From: Marinicella sediminis
Lineage (GTDB): Bacteria; Pseudomonadota; Gammaproteobacteria; Xanthomonadales; Marinicellaceae
Direction: 5' to 3'
NCBI RefSeq assembly: GCF_002000055.1
Contig: NZ_MVBD01000002.1
Location: 310,001 to 374,000, forward strand
DNA: 64,000 nucleotides
A program made the translations under genes and the position numbers. This document shows, in pieces, positions 18,789 to 27,608 of the stretch (position 1 is the first letter of the stretch; each line of letters begins with the position of its first letter). Under the pieces are notes generated by a model, which saw only the letters and a list, made by a program, of their open reading frames with translations, did not search any database and had not been told where the DNA came from.

Positions 18789-18810
18789 TGGGGTATAAAT
18801 GACCTTATCT

Positions 18811-19533
18811 TCAGAAGTCATAAACCAGGTTGGCAGAAACCAATGTATCGGTGGAATCCTTACCCGCTGGCGCATCGGTATTGTGACGGTATTGATGAGC
18901 CAGTTTCACGGCAAATTTTTCACTGACTTTGAATGAAAAACCCAGGTCGTTCTGGATAAAGGTGTTGTCGTCTGTGGCTTCTACCACCAAAACATCTTCA
19001 AATTTAGTGGTTTCAGTCAGCTGACGCATGTAGTTCAGGTTGCCAGACAAGACAGCACCATTGTTTTCACTGCGATCAGCGTCAATGGCCTCGGTTTTAT
19101 AACCCAAACCAATTTCAGTGATCAGCCGGGAGGTCTCGGTGTCATGAAATTTATGGCCCCACCCAACAGTTGTGGTGATGGTGTAATCAAAACCGGAAAA
19201 ATTATCTTTGTCCCAACGGGTACCATAGTACGCATAATCATTGTCATCAAATTTGTAACCGGTTTTGGTGTTCAATGTGTAGCGTTCAGCGGTGTCCACA
19301 TCATTGTTGGAAGCGCGCAATAAATCCAGAGAGAGGTCACTGACCCAGTTATCAGACTCTCTTTTCACTTTCAGACCGGCACTCAGGTTTTCCGTGTCGG
19401 AATTTCCCGATGTCATGGAAAAGCCCAATTGGCCGGTTCCTGACCATTTGGCACCTTCGTGATCGTCAGCCAAAACAGTCGTTGAGCACATGCTGGCCAC
19501 TGCCAGACTCATATATAGGGTGGTTTTATTCAT
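18811..19533 (-). CDS. DUF481 outer-membrane beta-barrel protein
   Basis: A 240-aa secreted protein with a signal peptide (MNKTTLYMSLAVASM, cleavage likely after VLA near residue 19) and alternating beta-strand segments ending in VYDF with a C-terminal phenylalanine, the usual barrel-assembly signal. The motifs GFSMTSGNSDTENLSAGL and DDNDYAYYGTRWDKDNF fit DUF481 proteins, also called salt-induced outer membrane proteins. The frame extends upstream to 19641, but the signal peptide and GGTGA seven bases before the ATG at 19531-19533 fix the start. Its function is unknown. It diverges from coq7. Confidence 0.85.
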   Translation of the reverse strand: MNKTTLYMSLAVASMCSTTVLADDHEGAKWSGTGQLGFSMTSGNSDTENLSAGLKVKRESDNWVSDLSLDLLRASNNDVDTAERYTLNTKTGYKFDDNDYAYYGTRWDKDNFSGFDYTITTTVGWGHKFHDTETSRLITEIGLGYKTEAIDADRSENNGAVLSGNLNYMRQLTETTKFEDVLVVEATDDNTFIQNDLGFSFKVSEKFAVKLAHQYRHNTDAPAGKDSTDTLVSANLVYDF

Positions 19534-19676
19534 GATTTGTTCACCAATGTTTAATGGAACCGCGTAATATAACTGTTTTGTTTTAAATGGCAACCTCCGA
19601 ACTGTTAAATATTGAGAATTCATCTCATTTTGATGAATCAATGGTAAAATGTCTGCAAAAAATCACAGTACCTGAA

Positions 19677-20318
19677 ATGAACCTGACCAACGAATCATTG
19701 GGCAATCGGTTGATGATTGAATTTGACCGCATGCTCAAAGTATTGAATCACCAGACAGACCCCAACGACAACATTCCCGGTGCAGCACTTGACGAGGCAA
19801 AGTTAAGTGATGATCGTACCAAACACATAGCGGGTCTGATGCGCATCAATCACACCGGCGAAGTCTGTGCCCAGGCACTTTACAACGGCCAGGCAATGAT
19901 GGCCCGTGATGAACAGACCAGACAGCATTTGTTACAAGCTGCCAAAGAAGAACATGATCACCTTAACTGGTGCCAGAACAGGCTGGATGAACTCGGTGAA
20001 CAGGTCAGCATCAGTAATCCATTGTGGTACCTGCATTCCTTTGCCATCGGTTCATTGGCGGCTTTCTTTGGTGATGCTGTCAGCTATGGCTTTGTGATTG
20101 AAACAGAACGTCAGGTTGAATCTCATTTACAGGATCACATCACAGACATTGGTGATGATGATGCCAGATCCATCAGCATTTTGAAACAAATGCAGTTGGA
20201 TGAAATACGTCATGGTGAAAATGCCAAACAGGCCGGTGGCGTGGAACTGCCCGAGCCAGTCAAACTCGTCATGACTGGCATGTCGAAAATTATGAAATTT
20301 GTGAGTTACAGAATATGA
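19677..20318 (+). CDS. coq7: Demethoxyubiquinone hydroxylase Coq7
   Basis: Adds the C6 hydroxyl in the next-to-last step of ubiquinone synthesis, using O2 and a di-iron centre at the membrane. The 213-aa protein holds the family's iron ligands: E in NHTGEVC, EEHDH, ETERQVESH and DEIRHGE. LMRINHTGEVCAQALY is nearly diagnostic. The frame is open from 19587, but MNLTNESLG aligns with known N-termini and is chosen. The stop overlaps the ETF-QO start by four bases, linking quinone synthesis with a quinone-reducing enzyme. Coq7 takes the place of the flavin hydroxylase UbiF of E. coli. Confidence 0.93.
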   Translation: MNLTNESLGNRLMIEFDRMLKVLNHQTDPNDNIPGAALDEAKLSDDRTKHIAGLMRINHTGEVCAQALYNGQAMMARDEQTRQHLLQAAKEEHDHLNWCQNRLDELGEQVSISNPLWYLHSFAIGSLAAFFGDAVSYGFVIETERQVESHLQDHITDIGDDDARSISILKQMQLDEIRHGENAKQAGGVELPEPVKLVMTGMSKIMKFVSYRI

Positions 20319-21961
20319 ACAGAGAATCGATGGAATTTGATGTGGTTATTGTGGGTGGAGGGCCTGCCGGCCTTGCGACAGCCTGCCGCCTGGCACAGTT
20401 ATCACAGGAACATGGTAAAGACTGGCAGATCGCGTTGGTTGAGAAAGGTTCTGAAATTGGTGCCCATATCATGTCCGGAGCCGTCATTGAAACCGATGCA
20501 TTGACTGAACTTTTCCCCGACTGGAAGACACAGGGAGCACCGGTCAAAACCGAAGTTTCTGATGATGAATTTCACTACCTCAGAAGTCTCGAAAAAGGCC
20601 GGAAAGTACCCAACTTTCTGATTCCAAAACCCATGCGTAATCATGGCAATTACATCATCTCATTGGGCAAACTGTGTCGTTGGTTAGGTGAGCAGGCTGA
20701 GAATCTGGGGGTAAATATTTTTCCGGGTTTTCCTGCCAAAGAAGTGATTTATGGCGAGGATGGTGAAGTGAAAGGCATCATCACCGGTGACATGGGTGTG
20801 GATGCCCAGGGAAATGAAAAAGGCAGTTTCGAGCCCGGCTACGAATTGCTGGCACCGCAAACTGTATTTGCGGAAGGTTGCCGGGGTTCATTGGGTAAAG
20901 AGTTGATGGCCCGCTTTGAGCTTAATAAAGACACCGATCCACAACACTATGGCATTGGCCTGAAAGAAGTCTGGCAAATCGACGAAAGCATTTCTGACCC
21001 GGGCAAAGTGGTACATACCCTGGGATGGCCACTGGATAATCACACCGAAGGTGGAGGATTCCTGTACCACCTTGAAAAAGGCACTGTCGCCCTGGGATTT
21101 GTTGTGGCTTTGAATTACGAAAATCCCTACCTGAGCCCATTTGAAACATTTCAGCAATGGAAACAACACCCGGTCATCAAACAGGTCATCAAGGGTGGTA
21201 AGCGAGTGTCCTATGGCGCCCGGGCATTGAACAAAGGTGGCTTTCAGTCATTGCCCAAACTCACGTTCCCAGGTGGCTTACTGGTGGGCTGTGAAGCCGG
21301 CTTTTTAAATCCGGCAAAAATCAAAGGTACCCACACCGCTCTGAAAAGCGGCCTCATCGCTGCACAAAGTATTGGGGATGCCTTGCTGAATGATCAGGTC
21401 TCTGGCGAACTGACCAGTTATGCCGCTCACATTGAAGCATCCAGCATCTACAGTGAACTGAAGAAAAGCCGTAATTTTGAGCCTGCACTGAACAAAATGG
21501 GCACATTTTTTGGTGCAGCTTTTACCTATCTGGATCAAAACATCTTTGCCGGCAAGTTGCCTTTTACCTGGAAAAACCCGGTTCCTGACCATGCCAGACT
21601 GAAACCAGCCAGCGAATGTCAGCCCATCGAATACCCCCGACCTGATAATGAAATATCATTTGACCGACTGTCGTCTGTGTTTTTATCAAGCACCAACCAC
21701 GAAGAGGATCAACCCTGTCATTTACAACTGAAAGACCACAGCATCCCTATTGCAGTGAATTTGCCTGAATGGGCAGAGCCCGCTCAGCGTTATTGTCCGG
21801 CGGCAGTTTATGAAGTAATTGAAGAAAATGATCAAAAAGTCTTCAGAATCAACGCTCAAAATTGTGTGCACTGTAAGACCTGTGACATCAAAGACCCTTC
21901 ACAAAACATCAATTGGGAAACCCCAGAGGGCGGCGGCGGACCCAACTACTCTAATATGTAA
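20315..21961 (+). CDS. Electron transfer flavoprotein-ubiquinone oxidoreductase
   Basis: Passes electrons from reduced ETF (fatty acid and amino acid oxidation) to ubiquinone at the inner membrane. The 548-aa protein has an FAD-binding VVIVGGGPAGLATA at residues 10-23, the GCEAGFLN motif in the middle, and a C-terminal 4Fe-4S site with CVHCKTC (C517, C520, C523) and an upstream Cys at about 494. It ends in the conserved WETPEGGGGPNYSNM. Length is typical. It is coupled to coq7 by an ATGA overlap and followed by a stem-loop. Confidence 0.95.
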   Translation: MNRESMEFDVVIVGGGPAGLATACRLAQLSQEHGKDWQIALVEKGSEIGAHIMSGAVIETDALTELFPDWKTQGAPVKTEVSDDEFHYLRSLEKGRKVPNFLIPKPMRNHGNYIISLGKLCRWLGEQAENLGVNIFPGFPAKEVIYGEDGEVKGIITGDMGVDAQGNEKGSFEPGYELLAPQTVFAEGCRGSLGKELMARFELNKDTDPQHYGIGLKEVWQIDESISDPGKVVHTLGWPLDNHTEGGGFLYHLEKGTVALGFVVALNYENPYLSPFETFQQWKQHPVIKQVIKGGKRVSYGARALNKGGFQSLPKLTFPGGLLVGCEAGFLNPAKIKGTHTALKSGLIAAQSIGDALLNDQVSGELTSYAAHIEASSIYSELKKSRNFEPALNKMGTFFGAAFTYLDQNIFAGKLPFTWKNPVPDHARLKPASECQPIEYPRPDNEISFDRLSSVFLSSTNHEEDQPCHLQLKDHSIPIAVNLPEWAEPAQRYCPAAVYEVIEENDQKVFRINAQNCVHCKTCDIKDPSQNINWETPEGGGGPNYSNM

Positions 21962-21982
21962 ATCCTGCATATGAAGGCTCAG

Positions 21983-22014
21983 GAAAGCGGTTTACCTTAT
22001 AAATAACCGCTTTC
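21983..22014 (+). terminator. Stem-loop after ETF-QO, possible terminator
   Basis: GAAAGCGGTT and AACCGCTTTC form a perfect 10-bp stem with a 12-base loop, 21 bases after the ETF-QO stop. No good T tract follows, so it may act as a weak or Rho-assisted terminator or as a 3' end stabiliser. Confidence 0.5.
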
Positions 22015-22038
22015 TGGTCAGATGTTCGTTATTTTTCA

Positions 22039-22067
22039 TTGACTTAACCTGTCACAACCTATAGACT
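22039..22067 (+). promoter_or_regulatory. Promoter of the cold-shock gene
   Basis: TTGACT (22039-22044) with TAGACT at 17 bases, or TATAGA at 15 bases, downstream. It predicts a leader of roughly 115 bases before the csp ATG, in keeping with long leaders of cspA-type genes. Confidence 0.5.
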
Positions 22068-22188
22068 TCACCTTGTTCGAATACTCGCCTGAATTAAGAT
22101 CTCCTTTTCAAAGCTTTATTCATAAATCGTTGACCAGTTGTGCATTGGGCGGTCTCGAACAGTTTTTTTTTAATTTAAGGTTATACAT

Positions 22189-22404
22189 ATGTCAGAAAAA
22201 GTTACAGGTACCGTCAAGTGGTTTGACGAGTCAAAAGGTTTTGGTTTCATTCAACAAGCGTCAGGTTCAGATGTGTTTGCACACTACAGCGCCATTGTCG
22301 TAGAAGGAGACGGATTCAGAACTTTGCAAGAAGGTCAACAAGTTGAATTCAACATCGTTGATGGACAAAAAGGTCCTCAGGCTGAAAACATCACTGCACT
22401 GTGA
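22189..22404 (+). CDS. CspA-family cold-shock protein
   Basis: A 71-aa single cold-shock domain that binds single-stranded RNA/DNA and melts RNA structure. RNP1 (KGFGFI, residues 16-21) and RNP2 (DVFAHY) are both present, and the start [15 protein letters not shown] is typical. AAGG lies nine bases before the ATG. The gene has its own promoter, a long structured leader and a strong terminator, so it is monocistronic; cold induction is likely from family and leader length but not shown. Confidence 0.95.
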   Translation: MSEKVTGTVKWFDESKGFGFIQQASGSDVFAHYSAIVVEGDGFRTLQEGQQVEFNIVDGQKGPQAENITAL

Positions 22405-22426
22405 TACAGCTCTGAAAAAATCAGCT

Positions 22427-22457
22427 AAAACGGAATCTCAGGATTCCGTTTTTTTTT
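22427..22457 (+). terminator. Terminator of the cold-shock gene
   Basis: CGGAATC-TCAG-GATTCCG stem extended by A:T pairs and followed by nine T residues, 22 bases after the csp stop codon. A clear intrinsic terminator. Confidence 0.92.
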
Positions 22458-22577
22458 GCCTGATATTCCTTACAACGCCATTGCCTGCCTGTCTGGCATC
22501 CTTAATTTCCATGTACCACTGATTCGATGTGGTATGATCAATGCGTGAAGTCACAAGAACTGAGTGATTCTGTATCA

Positions 22578-24440
22578 ATGAACATTTATTTTAAGCACAT
22601 GATTTGGGGGACGGGTCTGCTGCTTTATTCACTGGCCGGACTGGCCAGGATCAGCGCCTTCAACCCTGCCTATCAGGACCTGCTGGATTTGTCAGAAAAC
22701 CAGCCGCAAAAGGCCCTGCAATATTGGCAGGAAATGGATCCTGTCGATTTTTCTGCCGCCAGAAAAGCCGAACATCATCTGGTCGCCAGTCAGCTTTATG
22801 GCAACCTTGACTACCCCAATAAAATGACCACCGCTGCCCAGCAGGGGCTGGCTTTGATTTCTTCAAAAGAGGAGCCCTGGCTGTTCCACCAGCTTTCCCT
22901 GGCCCTGGTTGACTCCTGGGATCGCAACGGCACAGGCATCAGAGGCCTGGCGAAGGTAGAAGATGCTCAGCGTTGGGGCGCAGAAAATAATGACCTGGGT
23001 ACCAGATTGTATGCCATGTTAATCCTCAGTCAGTTACTCATTCAAACCGATCAATACAATCAGGCATTGCAGTTGGTGCAGGAAGCTTATGATCTGGCAC
23101 CTGTCGAGGGGCCCGATTTGGTCAAAGCAGACTTTTCAAACCAAATGTCAGCCATTTATGTATACCGTGATGAGTTTGAAATTGCCCTGCCATATTTACA
23201 GGAAACACTGGCCCATTACCGCAAAAAAGATAAAAAACTTGCGGTTTCTATCGCCTTATTTGAACTGGGTCGGGCTCATCTGGTCCTTGATCGCACAGCC
23301 TCTGGATTAGCCTATCTGCAGGAATCCATCCAAATCGCTGTGGCCATCAATGATCTGCAAGGCATTGCCTATGGACTCAATGAGTTGGCCACGCACCATT
23401 TATCCCTCCAGGAATATGACAAAGCCGAATCTTATTTACAGGAAGCCCGGCAAAGATTCAACGAAGCCGGCAATCAATACATGTTGTTCGACAACAACAT
23501 ACAGTTAAGCCAGTTATACACCCAAACCAAACAATTCGGTCTGGCTGAACAGTATTTAACGACAGCCGCCCAACAGGTGGACCCTCAATTGCTGCCTTTT
23601 TCACAAATTGCCATCCAAAGACAACAGGCCAACATCCTTGATGCCCGGGGCCAGCATGAAGAAGCTTATGACCTGCTTACTGATGCCGTCAAACAACTTC
23701 AGGAACTTGAGGCTCAACAAAGTGCCGAAAAATTACATCAGATCAGGGCCATATTTGAAGTTGAGTCCAGTGAACAGGAGAACCAGCTGCTGGCGCAAAA
23801 AAACCAATTACAACAGCAGCAACTGGCCATAAAAAACCAACAGAACATACTGCTCATGCTGTTTCTGGTCAGTGCATTGTTACTGGTGCTGTTTCTGATT
23901 TACTTTACCTTCAAATTCCGCAGACAAAGTGCCCGTTTACATGAACTGGCAAATTATGATGAGCTAACAGGCCTGAGAAACCGCAGTAACACCATTTACG
24001 CAATCAAACACAAACTGAAAAACCTGGACAAAGAACAACCCATGTACCTGGTGATGATTGACCTGGATTATTTCAAAGACATCAATGATCGGTTTGGTCA
24101 TGCACTGGGGGACAAAGTGTTGAAAATTTTTGGCGATTATTGTCGCGACGTATTCAGTGAGAATGATCTGGCTGGGCGTGTCGGAGGAGAAGAATTTTTG
24201 GTTTGTTTGACCGGTTACACACCACAACAAGCTTTTGATCGGATCGAAAAGCTGCGTCAAAAAACCGCCAAGATGCACCACCTCATCAAAGCCCCTGATT
24301 TTTCAGTGACTCTGTCAGCTGGTCTGTGTCAGATCACTGCGGATAAACCGAGTTTTCATCAATGGGTCAAATGTGCGGACAAAGCCTTGTATCAGGCTAA
24401 ACATGCAGGCAGGAATCAAACGATCGCTGCAGATCTTTGA
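22578..24440 (+). CDS. TPR-containing membrane diguanylate cyclase
   Basis: A 620-aa protein with an N-terminal signal or anchor (MNIYFKHMIWGTGLLLYSLAG), a long tetratricopeptide-repeat region (about residues 50-370), a glutamine-rich helix, one membrane segment (about 424-446) and a C-terminal GGDEF domain with GGEEF at 536-540. The repeats should lie in the periplasm and the cyclase in the cytoplasm, so it looks like a receptor for a periplasmic partner. The inhibitory RxxD site reads SEND and is not intact. The frame is open from 22527, but the signal segment favours ATG 22578. It ends eight bases from the convergent PhyH gene. Confidence 0.88.
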   Translation: MNIYFKHMIWGTGLLLYSLAGLARISAFNPAYQDLLDLSENQPQKALQYWQEMDPVDFSAARKAEHHLVASQLYGNLDYPNKMTTAAQQGLALISSKEEPWLFHQLSLALVDSWDRNGTGIRGLAKVEDAQRWGAENNDLGTRLYAMLILSQLLIQTDQYNQALQLVQEAYDLAPVEGPDLVKADFSNQMSAIYVYRDEFEIALPYLQETLAHYRKKDKKLAVSIALFELGRAHLVLDRTASGLAYLQESIQIAVAINDLQGIAYGLNELATHHLSLQEYDKAESYLQEARQRFNEAGNQYMLFDNNIQLSQLYTQTKQFGLAEQYLTTAAQQVDPQLLPFSQIAIQRQQANILDARGQHEEAYDLLTDAVKQLQELEAQQSAEKLHQIRAIFEVESSEQENQLLAQKNQLQQQQLAIKNQQNILLMLFLVSALLLVLFLIYFTFKFRRQSARLHELANYDELTGLRNRSNTIYAIKHKLKNLDKEQPMYLVMIDLDYFKDINDRFGHALGDKVLKIFGDYCRDVFSENDLAGRVGGEEFLVCLTGYTPQQAFDRIEKLRQKTAKMHHLIKAPDFSVTLSAGLCQITADKPSFHQWVKCADKALYQAKHAGRNQTIAADL

Positions 24441-24448
24441 AACCCTGT

Positions 24449-25207
24449 TTACAAACAAACCTCTTCAAACTGTGTGGATTTAGAATTTGGTAACGGGTGA
24501 TTGCCCTCACCGTGGTATGAATACACCAATGAAAATTTACCCTGATCCGTGACATTGTTATTGGCTGCATGAAAAAGCGCGGCGTGAAATAACAACACAT
24601 CACCGGCCTGTAATTCCACATCAATGGCTTGTTCAAGCCAAGGTTGCGCATCAGGGTGCTCAACCTGTAAAAACAACTGCTCATCTACCATGTCTTCACT
24701 GGTGTTCCAAAGATGTGATCCGGGGATCACCTTCAAACAACCGTTTTCGTTGTTTTCAGTACCCATGGCCAACCACGAATTAATCAGTTGATCGTTGGCA
24801 AATTGCCAATACCTGATGTCCCTGTGCCAAAGCGTTTTACTGGAATAATCTGGCTGTTTGGTCATGATACAGTTGTGGTGTGACTGAACCAGATAAACCG
24901 CTTCTGAATCAAACAACGATTGCAGCATGCCTTTTACCATTCTGTTTTTTGCCCACTCGCGAAACGCAGAATCACGACTGTAAGCCAACAACAATCTTCT
25001 GATGGTGTCTCCACCCTGCTCTGCGACTGATTGAGGGGCTTTGGGATAGCCCAGAGTGGCCTCCAACTCAAAGGGAGGCAGTCGCATGCTCAGGTGTTGT
25101 TTGGTTTGATTCCTGATTTCATTGAGCAGTGTCATATCAATCAATTGACGTCTGATCAGGTAACCATCTTCATGAAATAACTGGATTTCTTCGGCACTGA
25201 GCTTCAT
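24449..25207 (-). CDS. Phytanoyl-CoA dioxygenase (PhyH) family protein
   Basis: A 252-aa Fe(II)/2-oxoglutarate dioxygenase. The iron triad is visible as H128-R-D130 (WHRDIRYW) and a late histidine in LLFHAALFHAANNN (probably H213). CLKVIPGSH is the conserved PhyH turn. The family hydroxylates many small acids and acyl groups, and the substrate cannot be read from sequence. The start overlaps the stop of the GntP-type permease by four bases, so enzyme and transporter very likely act on the same compound. It converges on the TPR-GGDEF gene without a terminator. Confidence 0.88.
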   Translation of the reverse strand: MKLSAEEIQLFHEDGYLIRRQLIDMTLLNEIRNQTKQHLSMRLPPFELEATLGYPKAPQSVAEQGGDTIRRLLLAYSRDSAFREWAKNRMVKGMLQSLFDSEAVYLVQSHHNCIMTKQPDYSSKTLWHRDIRYWQFANDQLINSWLAMGTENNENGCLKVIPGSHLWNTSEDMVDEQLFLQVEHPDAQPWLEQAIDVELQAGDVLLFHAALFHAANNNVTDQGKFSLVYSYHGEGNHPLPNSKSTQFEEVCL

Positions 25208-26586
25208 GCAATCACCAGACTCAGGATGCCTACGGTGATTGCTGTGATGATCACCGGTATCACCAGTGACACCATGAAAATGTCCTTATAGGATTGCCTG
25301 TGCGATAAACCACAGATGGTCAGTAATGTGATCACCGCACCATTGTGGGGCAAGGAATCGAAACCACCAGAGGCCATTGAAGCCAGACGATGCATCCACT
25401 CAGGGTTGATGCTGAACTGTTCAGCCAACTGAGCATATGTACTGCCCAATGCCTCCAGAGCGATGGTCAAGCCACCGGATGCTGAACCGGTGATACCGGC
25501 CAGTACATTGACGGCCACCACCTCGGAAATCAATGGATTTTGCGGAGAAATATTGATCACCGCATCCTTGACCAGCAGGAATGCACCGAGCGAAGCGATG
25601 GTGCCGCCATAGCCGACTTCAGATGCGGTATTGAATGTTGGCAGCATAGAACCCATGGCACCTTTGGTCATTGTGCCATTGATGTCCGTCAGTTTTTTCC
25701 AATGCAGTGCCACCACTGCCAGGTTGGCCATCAACAGGGCAATGATCATCGACCAGATGGATTTGACTTTACCAACTTCGATCTGGCCAAACTTTTCACT
25801 GCCAAGATAACTGGTGTCCCAGGCAGGGATGATGAGTTTCTGCAGTACAAAGTTGGCCAGTACGACCACCAGAATCGGAGCCAGTGATGTCAGTAATCCT
25901 GGTAACAAACGATCTTCTGTGACCACTGGTTCATTGCTGTGGTTATCGCCATATCCTTCTTCCCTGTACTTTTTGATCCGATGGTTCAACCAGGCCAATC
26001 CTCCGGTCATCATGCCCAAACCAGCCAATAAACCAATCAGTGGAGCGGCATACATATCAGTCCCGAAATAGCTGACCGGAATGATGTTGTGAATCTGTGA
26101 AGTTCCCGGCAGACAGGTCATGGTAAAGGTAAATGCACCCAGGGCAATGGTTGCCGGAATGAAGCGTTTAGGCAAATTGGCTTCGCGAAACAAAGCCGCT
26201 GCCAGTGGATAAACCGCAAAGGCCACCACAAAAGCAGAAACCCCTCCATAAGTCAGCAGTCCACAGGCCAGCACAATGGCCAATGCAGCATGCCTGATGC
26301 CCAGTGTACCAATGATGCTTCTGGCAATCGATTTGGCTGCACCGGTGTCTTCCATCAGTTTGCCGAAAATCGCTCCCAATAAAAAGATGGGAAAATACTT
26401 GATGGCAAATGAACCCATTTTGGTCATGAATATCTGGGTATAGATGCCCAGCATCTGCGATCCTTCTCCAGCCAAAACCACTGCCAGCATGGCCAAAACA
26501 GGCGCCAGGATGATCACACTGACCCCTCGATAAGCCAGATACATCAACAATCCCAACGACAACAGTATGCCAATCACACCTTCCAT
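25204..26586 (-). CDS. GntP-family permease
   Basis: A 460-aa integral membrane protein with about 12 hydrophobic segments. The patterns FPIFLLGAIFGKLMEDTGAA, LTYGGVSAFVVAFAVYPLA and ASGGFDSLPHNGAVITLL belong to the GntP/anion symporter group, which takes up gluconate and other small carboxylates with protons. It overlaps the PhyH dioxygenase by four bases and begins 19 bases after the peroxiredoxin-DUF4920 gene, so all three look like one transcript. The cargo is probably an organic acid that PhyH then oxidises; this is inference. Confidence 0.85.
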   Translation of the reverse strand: MEGVIGILLSLGLLMYLAYRGVSVIILAPVLAMLAVVLAGEGSQMLGIYTQIFMTKMGSFAIKYFPIFLLGAIFGKLMEDTGAAKSIARSIIGTLGIRHAALAIVLACGLLTYGGVSAFVVAFAVYPLAAALFREANLPKRFIPATIALGAFTFTMTCLPGTSQIHNIIPVSYFGTDMYAAPLIGLLAGLGMMTGGLAWLNHRIKKYREEGYGDNHSNEPVVTEDRLLPGLLTSLAPILVVVLANFVLQKLIIPAWDTSYLGSEKFGQIEVGKVKSIWSMIIALLMANLAVVALHWKKLTDINGTMTKGAMGSMLPTFNTASEVGYGGTIASLGAFLLVKDAVINISPQNPLISEVVAVNVLAGITGSASGGLTIALEALGSTYAQLAEQFSINPEWMHRLASMASGGFDSLPHNGAVITLLTICGLSHRQSYKDIFMVSLVIPVIITAITVGILSLVIA

Positions 26587-26605
26587 CAGTTATCCCCTGT
26601 TATGC

Positions 26606-27541
26606 TCAATTCAGAATCTTGACTGAATCAGCTATGATTTCATATTGCTTGCCTTTCAGCCCCTTGGCACCTTCAGATTCAAAGTGAGCTATCTGCTCAG
26701 CTGTCAATTCTCTGGCCACCAGCTGCCCATAGACATGTGCCTGACCACTGGCATCTTTCGGGATCAGGAAAGCATGGTCATTGAAATCAACACGGACAAA
26801 TTCATCGCCATCAGCGAGGATCATCCAACACCCTTTTTTCTGACATACCCGGGTGATACGACCACTCATCATGCGGGTTTCACCTGCGGCTTGTTCTGCC
26901 TCAGCCAGAACTTCCTGAAGCGGTTGTTCAGCCAAGCCCTCCTGCGGCCATGGAGCGCCATATACCCGCCAATCTTCAGTTTGTTCAGTGACTTGAACGT
27001 CACTGGCTTTGGCAGCTTTCGCTGACTTACTTTGCAGTGCGTTCAAAGCTTCAAGCACCTGAGGTACATGGGTGCTTGGGTTGACTTCTTCAAAGTGCCG
27101 GGCAATCATGCCCTGCGGATCGATGATGAAGGTTTGTCGCTTGGCATAACTGAAAAAGGCCATGCCACCATCCACACCATAATCACGGGACATCGATTTA
27201 TTGGCATCTACCAATAGATTGAATGGCAGGTCATATTTGCTGATGAAGGCCTTGTGAGATTCGGCATCATCCAGCGAAACACCCAGCACAGCGGTATTCA
27301 TGTGCTGCAGTTTTTCATAATGATCCCGGAAAGCCTTGGCTTCTATGGTACAACCTGTGGTGTCATTCTTGGGGTAAAAATAGACCACCAGCCACTGCCC
27401 CTGATAATCTGATAACTGATGCTGATTGCCGGATTGATCCTGCAAGTTGAAGCTTGGCGCCGGTTGACCTTGCATACTGTTGGCAATGGCCATAAAATTC
27501 ATGGTCAATAAGGTGAGTAAAACAATGGTTTTTTTAATCAT
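26606..27541 (-). CDS. Exported peroxiredoxin fused to a DUF4920 domain
   Basis: A 311-aa protein with a signal peptide (MIKKTIVLLTLLTMNFMAIA), a BCP/AhpC-TSA-type peroxiredoxin domain (about 23-170) and a C-terminal DUF4920 domain (about 190-311). The peroxidatic cysteine is C64 in TTGCTIEA. The place five residues later, where BCP proteins usually have their resolving cysteine, is lysine. The only other cysteines are C233 and C238 in CQKKGCWMI of DUF4920, which could resolve the disulfide. The protein should reduce peroxides in the periplasm. It heads a minus-strand group with the GntP permease and PhyH dioxygenase. Confidence 0.85.
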   Translation of the reverse strand: MIKKTIVLLTLLTMNFMAIANSMQGQPAPSFNLQDQSGNQHQLSDYQGQWLVVYFYPKNDTTGCTIEAKAFRDHYEKLQHMNTAVLGVSLDDAESHKAFISKYDLPFNLLVDANKSMSRDYGVDGGMAFFSYAKRQTFIIDPQGMIARHFEEVNPSTHVPQVLEALNALQSKSAKAAKASDVQVTEQTEDWRVYGAPWPQEGLAEQPLQEVLAEAEQAAGETRMMSGRITRVCQKKGCWMILADGDEFVRVDFNDHAFLIPKDASGQAHVYGQLVARELTAEQIAHFESEGAKGLKGKQYEIIADSVKILN

Positions 27542-27608
27542 TATGGTCTCTGCAAAAAAGGACGATTTATTCTACCAATTTTCAATCAACTGAGAAACCT
27601 TAAACCCC

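Noticed and set aside
22073-22303. 76-codon plus-strand frame in the cold-shock leader
   Set aside because: It overlaps the csp gene out of frame and lacks a ribosome site; the region is better explained as a long leader.
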